DNA of 11,803 nt. Origin: JANOAR01 sp031411235 (GTDB taxonomy: Bacteria; Verrucomicrobiota; Verrucomicrobiia; Verrucomicrobiales; Verrucomicrobiaceae). The notes under the pieces are model-generated. The model was given only the letters and a program-made list of their open reading frames with translations, was not told where the DNA came from and did not search any database. Positions 6,669 to 11,803 of this stretch are shown here, in pieces. A program made the position numbers and the translations under genes. How positions within the stretch are numbered: position 1 is the stretch's first letter; each line of letters starts with the position of its first letter. The DNA is taken from the NCBI GenBank assembly GCA_031411235.1, contig JANOAR010000277.1, forward strand, positions 1 to 11,803, in the 5' to 3' direction.

Positions 6669-6970
6669 CTTGGAAGAGTGAGGGATGCAGCCCTGCGGGG
6701 CAGGTTTGTGGCAACGCGATTGTCAACACGGCTAGCCAAGTTGGAGAAGTAATTTTGCGATAGGCTGGAACTGCATCAGCAGGGTTGCACTGCCTGAAAT
6801 ACGGCCTGCGAACCTTTGTCAGCTTGCAAGAAAGGCCGGGCAGGTGGGCGGCCAAGTCCTCACTATCGCCAAAGGCGACTCGGCAGGCCTTTCCGATGGT
6901 CTGCCCGGTGAGGAAGCGTCACCTTCTAATGAGGGAAGTCAAGAAGCCCACTGCATGGTCACGGCTAAGC
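6669..6970. other. 302-bp gap between tRNA-Gln and the restriction enzyme gene, no gene recognised
   Basis: Short frames are open here on both strands, including a minus-strand one running into the tRNA, but none resembles a known protein or has a convincing start. A small hairpin GCCC-TGCG-GGGC (6690-6701) lies 22 nt after the tRNA and could help end its transcript, though only a short T-run follows. I see no integrase remnant and no repeat of the tRNA 3' end. Confidence 0.5.
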
Positions 6971-9900
6971 TCATAGCAGTTCGTCTTGTTCCTTGGAGCG
7001 TTGTGCCTTGGTCTTAGCCCGCTTTGTCGCGGCCTTGGCTTCATCGGCAGCGCGTGCCAAGTTGAGCGCGAGCAAGCGCTCAAGGATTTGGTCATCGCTC
7101 AAATCAGCAGGCCAGCCGTAGGCGGCGGACACGGCAGCATCAAGCTTGGCGTGGGCATAGGCGAGCCAGGCGGGGCGCTCGTTGTACAGCTTGGTGAGCG
7201 TTCGCGGTGCCAGCTTGGCGGCGCACTCAGCGTCTCGCGGTTCAAGGCGAGGATAGCGCACGGTGCCCACGCGGGTTCTAGGGATCACGGTGGCCTTGTC
7301 CACATAGCGCGCCCACGGCCCATCCAGAGAGCCCGGAAAATCTAGCGTGCGTGTCTCTGTCCATTCGGGCGGATTGAGCCAGCGCTCGCGCAGGTCGTTT
7401 AGCTCTTTGGCGGCAGCGGCGATGACAACACGGTGTTGGTCAGGTTCGCATGGTGGTGGTTCTTCCCGCAAAACGTTGTCATGCTCCAAATGATAATGGG
7501 CGGCCCGGAGCCGTGCGACGATGCGAGATGCAACGTCGTTGTCGGTGTCATCTTTGAAGGGGAGCGGGAAGGTTTCAAAGCAAGTGGTGGGCGTGTAGCG
7601 CGGGCGGGTTTCAAGACGAGTCCCTTGTTTGAGTGCCCAGACTTCATGAAGTCGGGAATGCAGCACTCCAAAGAAATAGTCATCATCTCTACCAAACGCG
7701 ACAAGTTGGTGGTCTGGCAGGGTGGGCGAAGACTCCCATGCAAACACGCGATGCTTGGAAACCGTAGTGGTGACGAGGAAACGCGGCAGTGGTGCCAGCG
7801 CTGCCAGCATTCCGGGGCGCGGTTCAACGTGCCGCCACCAATAGCGCGCATAAAGCGCGCGATTGTTTCCGATGCGCTCCGGTCGCACCTGCTTATTAAC
7901 AAAATCAAACGGCGCATCGTATTTTGAACACTCGTTCTCTATGCAAGAGAGACCAAAATCTATGATGAACATCTGGCGTGGACGTCGCGTCACGTCGAGG
8001 CCATTCACCCACGGTAAGATAACATCCGAGCTTGGCCGCCCATGTGGGTTTGGTGCGTGAAGCATTTCGATGGCTCGGGCTTCCGCAATATCAAACGCAC
8101 CGCCTTTGGTGTCGCCCATATAGGCAATATCAAGATTCGCCGCAAGTGTCGCGGCCTTCGTGATGTCTGCCGTGACTGAAGAGAGATTTGCGTGAATCGT
8201 GTTTACTGCGTGCCCATCCAACAGCCGGTTCGTCTCCACGCCATCATCAAATCCCACCATGCTGATATGCACACTCGCACCGGATAGAACCCACTCGCGA
8301 TCGCTGACCGCAAAGAAGATGTCCCCCGTTTTCTTGATGCCTTTGAGCACTTCACGATTTGCTCCGCCTCGAATACCTTGCGTCGCCAGCAGTCCAGCGC
8401 GCTTGCACTTTCGATCTTCGATTTGGTGACGTGCCTTCTCAAACCAGTAGCAGCACAAATCCGCCTCCGAAGGCACGCAATTGCCGAGATTTTGAAACAG
8501 GGCTTTCACATACTCATCGCCCAACTCTCGACGAAGAAACTTGCCGCCTAGAAACGGCGGGTTGCCAACGATCACGTCGCAGGCAGGCCATGCGCGTTCG
8601 GTATAGACCTTGAACAGCTCGTCTTGCATCCCGTGCTCTTCCGCCTGTGCGGCCTTCAAGTTCTTGGGCTTCTTGCGGAAGGTCTCGTTCAAGAGTGCAT
8701 CCTTGTTCTCAAACCCATCAAGGTTTTGCAAGACGGGTGAGCGGTCGTTGTCAAAGCCGTTGTCCCTCCTCCATTGCAGAAAGCCGATTTGCACAGCGAC
8801 TTGTGCCAGCTCATAAGCATAGGCGTTCAATTCAATGGCACGCAGTTGTTGCACGGTCACTTGCGGCGCGAACGTCCACCCAAGCTGTGAGGCAATGGCG
8901 ATCACGTCCTTTTCCAGGGCAAGCAGGAGTTGCAGCGCCACATAGAGAAAATTGCCGCTCCCACAAGCGGGGTCCAAGACAATGATGGCGGCAATTTTGG
9001 CCTGAAAGGCGGCGAGCTTGTTGCGGTCTGCGGTGCTGCCTTTGCCCTTCACGATGGCCTTAGCCAGCTCGCGCCGTAGCGCCGTCCACTCGCGACGTAG
9101 GGGTGCCATGAGCACGGGCTCAACAAGGGTGGTGATGTCTTCCTCGCTGGTGTAATGCGCGCCCAGCTGGCTGCGCTGGCTATCATCCAGCGCCCGCTCA
9201 AATAGCGTGCCCATGATGGCGGGGCGGATGTTCTGCCAGCTTGCGGCAGCGGCGGCAGACAGGCTTTCGATCTCATCGGGCGTGAGTTCAAACACGGTGG
9301 CATCTTCAAACAGATGGCCGTTGATGTGGCGTATCTTGTGCGTGCCGAAACGCCCGCCCTTGGCCATGCACTTGAACAAGTCTTCCAGACTCTCCGCGAA
9401 GTGCTGCGGGTCTTGTTTTCCGATCTCGCACACCTCCGCAAAGATGCCCTTGGGCAGCAACTCGGTATCCTCCGCAAAGAAGCAGAACACGAGGCGATTG
9501 AGGAAGCGGGCAATGCGCAGGTTCTTTTTTTGCGCGACATAGTGCTGTCGCCTTGTCTTGGCGCTCTCCAACTCGACAGCCTCGCGCTCCTGAAGAGACA
9601 GAGCGATGTCGGCAATCTGCCGTGCCAAGCGCTCGGTCACGTCTGCGGTGGTCTCGCGCGGTCGCAGCTCTTCCGGGTTGGTGAAGGCGGCGCGCAGCAC
9701 TCGGAGCGCTTCCGGCGTGTCCACCGTTTCATTGGTGAACTCATGCGTCTCTTGCACCGCGCCGTTGAAGTTCGTGCGGACGATGTAGCGGTGAAAGTCG
9801 CAGACGATGAGCAGGGGCGGATTGAGCAGGGACTCGCGATAGCGAAGCAGTTGCTTGTAAGCCTTCTCAAGGTCTTCACGCGGCCCCTTGTATTCCCAAC

Positions 9901-10165
9901 CGAAACAGTCCGCCTTCCACACGTCGGCAAAGCCTCGCTGCTCTTGGGAGGCAGGAAGGGCGTTGCCTGCCGCATCGAAGTCGAAAAGCTCAGCATCCTT
10001 GGCGACTCGCTTCTGAAAACAAAACGTCTTGTTGCCCGTGGGGTCTGCCTCCACGGGCGTCATCACGCCAAGCATACGACAAAGGTCGTTGAAGTGTTCT
10101 TGGTAGGCTGCGCTCTCCTTTCCGGTGAACTTGGCCCACTTGTTCTTGAATGCCGTTGGCGTCAT
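6971..10165 (-). CDS. Single-chain Type IIL (MmeI-like) restriction-modification enzyme
   Basis: 1064 residues, somewhat longer than MmeI (919). Domains in order: an N-terminal nuclease with D81, E91 and K93 in the pattern D-x9-E-x-K, identical in spacing to the D70/E80/K82 nuclease centre of MmeI; a helical linker (about 170-330); and a gamma-class N6-adenine methyltransferase with motif X LGAHYTS (334-340), motif I DPACGSGNF (398-406) and motif IV NPPF (535-538). A target-recognition region follows (about 720-870, including RYWWRHVEPRPGM), then a C-terminal helical region with LYNERPAWL and AAYGWPADLSD, ending in a Lys-rich tail. Such enzymes bind, methylate and cleave through one polypeptide and use a single recognition domain for both activities. 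There is no separate nuclease or specificity gene nearby. Catalytic residues appear intact, so both activities are plausible. DISARM or BREX methylases share part of this layout. Confidence 0.88.
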   Translation of the reverse strand: MTPTAFKNKWAKFTGKESAAYQEHFNDLCRMLGVMTPVEADPTGNKTFCFQKRVAKDAELFDFDAAGNALPASQEQRGFADVWKADCFGWEYKGPREDLEKAYKQLLRYRESLLNPPLLIVCDFHRYIVRTNFNGAVQETHEFTNETVDTPEALRVLRAAFTNPEELRPRETTADVTERLARQIADIALSLQEREAVELESAKTRRQHYVAQKKNLRIARFLNRLVFCFFAEDTELLPKGIFAEVCEIGKQDPQHFAESLEDLFKCMAKGGRFGTHKIRHINGHLFEDATVFELTPDEIESLSAAAAASWQNIRPAIMGTLFERALDDSQRSQLGAHYTSEEDITTLVEPVLMAPLRREWTALRRELAKAIVKGKGSTADRNKLAAFQAKIAAIIVLDPACGSGNFLYVALQLLLALEKDVIAIASQLGWTFAPQVTVQQLRAIELNAYAYELAQVAVQIGFLQWRRDNGFDNDRSPVLQNLDGFENKDALLNETFRKKPKNLKAAQAEEHGMQDELFKVYTERAWPACDVIVGNPPFLGGKFLRRELGDEYVKALFQNLGNCVPSEADLCCYWFEKARHQIEDRKCKRAGLLATQGIRGGANREVLKGIKKTGDIFFAVSDREWVLSGASVHISMVGFDDGVETNRLLDGHAVNTIHANLSSVTADITKAATLAANLDIAYMGDTKGGAFDIAEARAIEMLHAPNPHGRPSSDVILPWVNGLDVTRRPRQMFIIDFGLSCIENECSKYDAPFDFVNKQVRPERIGNNRALYARYWWRHVEPRPGMLAALAPLPRFLVTTTVSKHRVFAWESSPTLPDHQLVAFGRDDDYFFGVLHSRLHEVWALKQGTRLETRPRYTPTTCFETFPLPFKDDTDNDVASRIVARLRAAHYHLEHDNVLREEPPPCEPDQHRVVIAAAAKELNDLRERWLNPPEWTETRTLDFPGSLDGPWARYVDKATVIPRTRVGTVRYPRLEPRDAECAAKLAPRTLTKLYNERPAWLAYAHAKLDAAVSAAYGWPADLSDDQILERLLALNLARAADEAKAATKRAKTKAQRSKEQDELL

Positions 10166-10243
10166 GGGCGGCGATGAGACACGAGAGAACTGTTGAGCGC
10201 TAGCAAGTTATTGGGACACACTCAGGAATGTGAGGTGTGGGTT

Positions 10244-10440
10244 TCACCATTGCGCACGAGTGCAAACCAAGCAGGCAAGCTCGCGCTGGTGATGGTCGAA
10301 GCTGAGGAAGACAGATTGCCTTAGCAGGATGGCGGCGGCGACGTGGAGCACGTCAAGAGCACGGCAAACACTGGCTGTTGTGGCGGGCGGTGATGCGCTG
10401 GGCCTGTGGAACCACTGGTGTGGGGCGAGTTGCATCCGCT
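10244..10440 (-). pseudogene. C-terminal fragment of a PIN-domain (VapC-like) toxin
   Basis: The minus-strand frame from 10435 to the stop at 10244 contains RALDVLHVAAA and SVFLSFDHHQRELA. This is the pattern of the last third of VapC-like PIN toxins, including the third and fourth acidic positions (D28 and D47 of this frame, near 10354 and 10297). The first 20 or so residues of the frame do not fit the family. The overlapping frame does, with VVPQAQRITRH, so a frameshift lies near 10375. No N-terminal PIN half precedes it on this strand. It complements exactly what is missing from the plus-strand toxin fragment at 10841, so the two are probably parts of one gene. Confidence 0.7.
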
Positions 10441-10532
10441 TTACGTGGCCTCGATTCAGAACTTGGGAGAGGCGTAGCTGCCACTCTGCGCGGGGCGATC
10501 AGCCACAACAACAACTTGATCTCGCGCCCTTG

Positions 10533-10565
10533 ACTGGCAGCTCGTCAGACGCCAGTGTCAGACGC
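10533..10565 (+). promoter_or_regulatory. Candidate antitoxin operator (direct and inverted repeats)
   Basis: ACTGGC (10533-10538) and GCCAGT (10551-10556) form a perfect inverted repeat. GTCAGACGC occurs twice (10544-10552 and 10557-10565), and the second copy abuts the antitoxin ATG at 10566. A possible -35 TTGACT (10530-10535) overlaps the left arm. Repeats of this kind at a toxin-antitoxin start are the usual binding sites for autorepression, so this is a good operator candidate. The -10 element is not clear. Confidence 0.5.
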
Positions 10566-10844
10566 ATGAAAACGTTGCCTCTTCGACAATTGCTGCGCGA
10601 CCCCAAGGCGGTCAAAAAACTCACGCTATCCGGTTTCAAAGTTCGCATCACCGATGGCGGCAAACCATTGTGGGATATTAGTCCTTCAATGGCTGACGGC
10701 GACTCGGTAGGCGCTGATGCTGATGCACATCGACATAAATTGTGGGATGAACATTATGCAGACCTCGCTTCTACGCCCAAACCCGCAGCATCCATGCCAT
10801 CAATGGCCGAGGTGATGGCCCTTGCACGGGGTAGCAGCCGATGA
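10566..10844 (+). CDS. Probable antitoxin of a VapBC-like pair
   Basis: 92 residues from the ATG at 10566; the frame is open further upstream but that part is not protein-like. The N-terminal half (LPLRQLLRDPKAVKKLTLSGFKV, then RITDGGKPLWDISP) resembles a Phd/YefM-type DNA-binding antitoxin fold, where a short motif is followed by a G-x-x-V-x-I-T-D-x-G-x-P strand pair. The Ala/Pro-rich linker and the final MPSMAEVMALARG would be the toxin-neutralising tail. The stop overlaps the toxin start (ATGA), the usual antitoxin-first arrangement. Repeats directly upstream suggest autoregulation. The gene looks intact although its toxin is truncated. Confidence 0.72.
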   Translation: MKTLPLRQLLRDPKAVKKLTLSGFKVRITDGGKPLWDISPSMADGDSVGADADAHRHKLWDEHYADLASTPKPAASMPSMAEVMALARGSSR

Positions 10845-11104
10845 AAGCCTATGCTGACACGAGTTTTCTGGTTCGCCTGCTTGTCCGGGATGCCGACAAC
10901 GAGGCCACGAATTCTGCCCATCGAAAAATGGGGCGTCCTTGCTTGGTCTATACGCCCTATCACAATCTTGAGGTCACCAATGCCCTTCGTCTGCGCACTT
11001 TCATGGCTTCGCATGGAGCTGTGGCGGCTACGAAAAAGCAGGCAAAACGCGATGAGGCCGAGGCGCTGCGGCGATTAAAAAACTGCCTTGATAACCAGGG
11101 ATGA
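10841..11104 (+). pseudogene. Truncated PIN-domain toxin (VapC-like), N-terminal part only
   Basis: 87 residues starting MKAYADTSFLVRLL, with the first catalytic Asp (D6) and the conserved Glu in HNLEVTNALRLR (E44). This is a clear PIN-domain N-terminal half; the family normally has 130-140 residues. The frame stops at TGA 11102-11104 just after EALRRLKNCLDNQ. The usual C-terminal half with its two further acidic residues does not follow in any frame. A +1 shift near the stop would continue RDEGLKWS for 8 codons before a second stop. VapC-like enzymes are Mg-dependent RNases; with half the metal site missing, this copy should be inactive. The missing half is found inverted upstream of the antitoxin. 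Confidence 0.8.
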
Positions 11105-11150
11105 AGGTTTGAAATGGTCTTAGCCACTCCAAACAGGTTGAAATGGGTCG
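11105..11150 (+). repeat. Imperfect 15-nt direct repeat before the Dam-like gene
   Basis: AGGTTTGAAATGGTC (11105-11119) and AGGTTGAAATGGGTC (11136-11150) are near-identical, differing by one base moved from the T-run to the G-run. They are offset by 31 nt, roughly three helical turns. They lie in the gap between the broken toxin and the Dam-like gene, so they could be regulatory sites or a small duplication left by rearrangement. Confidence 0.5.
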
Positions 11151-11233
11151 GTTTGGGAGCTTCTCGGCGCTAGTAGATGGCACGCTGCGCAGAGTTCGCT
11201 TGCTGGGCTTGTTTTGGTCTTCATTCTAAACCT

Positions 11234-11803
11234 GTGTTAATTAAACCTCTGCTCCGCTGGCCGGGTGGCAAACGCCGCCTTTTGAAGGAAATCCTCCCAC
11301 TAATCCGCCCCCACACCTGCTATGTCGAGGCATTCGGCGGAGGGCTGGCGGTGCTCCTGGCAAAGGAGCGCTCCAAGATCGAGGTAGTGAACGACATCAA
11401 CCGTGACCTGGTGAGCTTGTATCGTTGCGCCCAGTTCCACCTCGACGCGCTCTGCACTGAGATTGAGTGGACGCTGAACTCCCGTGCCAATCAGGCCGAT
11501 TTCCTTGCCCAGCCAGGCCTCACTGAGCTGCAACGAGCTGCCAGGTTCCTGTGCCGTAACAAAGTCTGCTTTGGCGGCAACATGGCGTCCTACGCCGTGC
11601 AGAAGGTCAGCGGTGGCGGTGCTACAGTGAGCCGTGCGGGCACTCTGGAGCTTTTGAAGGGTGTCTCTGCCCGTTTGGACAAGGTGTCTGTCGAGGAGTT
11701 GCCATACGAGCGGCTGTTCAAGAACTACGACGCACCAGGCACCTTCTGGTTCCTTGATCCGCCCTACCTGCACGCCAAGATTGACGCCTATGCTGGGTGG
11801 AAT
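11234..11803 (+). CDS. Dam-like (D12 class) DNA N6-adenine methyltransferase, 3' end beyond window
   Basis: 190 codons are visible and the frame is open at the right edge. Motifs follow the alpha-class order of Dam/DpnM enzymes: motif X RWPGGKRRLL (8-17), motif I EAFGGGLAVLL (32-42) followed by VVNDIN (51-56), a central RNKVCFGGN stretch (108-116) and the catalytic motif IV DPPY (175-178). The reaction is transfer of a methyl group from S-adenosylmethionine to adenine N6 in a short site. The GTG at 11234 gives the usual short leader (MLIKPLLRW). An in-frame ATG at 11177 would add 19 residues that are rich in Cys and Trp and unlike the family. Whether it is an orphan, a phage-type enzyme, or paired with a nuclease beyond the edge cannot be seen. 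Confidence 0.9.
   Translation, partial: MLIKPLLRWPGGKRRLLKEILPLIRPHTCYVEAFGGGLAVLLAKERSKIEVVNDINRDLVSLYRCAQFHLDALCTEIEWTLNSRANQADFLAQPGLTELQRAARFLCRNKVCFGGNMASYAVQKVSGGGATVSRAGTLELLKGVSARLDKVSVEELPYERLFKNYDAPGTFWFLDPPYLHAKIDAYAGWN

Noticed and set aside
6640..6927. Minus-strand open frame running into the tRNA
   Set aside because: No family resemblance, no solid start, and part of it is just antisense tRNA.
6971..10165. DISARM or BREX system
   Set aside because: The large methyltransferase alone would fit, but no helicase, phospholipase-like, PglZ or BrxC-type partner is present, and the N-terminal D-x9-E-x-K nuclease centre favours a Type IIL enzyme.
9314..10177. 287-residue plus-strand open frame
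   Set aside because: Antisense of the N-terminal part of the restriction enzyme, which has strong motifs on the other strand.
10463..11159. Direct repeat TTGGGAG (10463-10469 and 11153-11159) as flanks of a mobile unit
   Set aside because: Seven bases over this distance is easily chance, and no transposase lies between.
1..11803. CRISPR array or rRNA genes
   Set aside because: No regularly spaced repeats and no rRNA-like stretches were seen on either strand.

Overview
The window is GC-rich, Gram-negative-looking chromosomal DNA with short intergenic gaps, few Shine-Dalgarno sequences and frequent ATGA start/stop overlaps. A diderm cell plan is suggested by a lipoprotein signal peptide. The SufE-like protein, the small TRASH-type lipoprotein and the fold-back intergenic repeats resemble what I know from Verrucomicrobia and relatives. 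That assignment is inference; no ribosomal marker is present.

Layout. (1) 1-3424: the start of a minus-strand gene runs off the left edge. It is divergent from a glutamate-1-semialdehyde-aminomutase-like class III aminotransferase whose stop overlaps the start of a RidA-family imine deaminase. A SufE-like protein (minus), a YbgC-like acyl-CoA thioesterase (plus) and a minimal HExxH metallopeptidase (plus) follow. (2) 3425-6410, minus strand: tyrS, then a small cysteine-rich lipoprotein overlapping its stop, then a nucleoside-permease-like MFS transporter. (3) 6595-6668: tRNA-Gln(UUG), plus strand. (4) 6971-11803: an accessory, defence-like block. It holds a 1064-residue single-chain MmeI-like (Type IIL) restriction-modification enzyme, a broken antitoxin/PIN-toxin locus, and the first 190 residues of a Dam-like (D12 class) adenine methyltransferase running off the right edge.

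Two intergenic gaps are filled by long inverted repeats: 2482-2565, between the divergent SufE-like and thioesterase genes, and 3441-3570, between the convergent metallopeptidase and transporter genes. They look like dispersed fold-back elements.

The most striking observation is the toxin locus. The antitoxin and the N-terminal half of a PIN toxin (D6, E44) lie on the plus strand. A fragment with the missing C-terminal PIN motifs (LDVLHVA and LSFD) lies on the minus strand just upstream of the antitoxin. Inverting roughly 650 bp would place the two halves in the correct order on one strand. This fits an inversion through the toxin gene, although frameshifts now also separate the halves.

Functionally, the aminotransferase/RidA pair fits production and hydrolysis of reactive enamine/imine intermediates. 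The restriction, toxin and Dam-like genes after the tRNA look like acquired defence cargo, but no integrase or duplicated tRNA end is visible.
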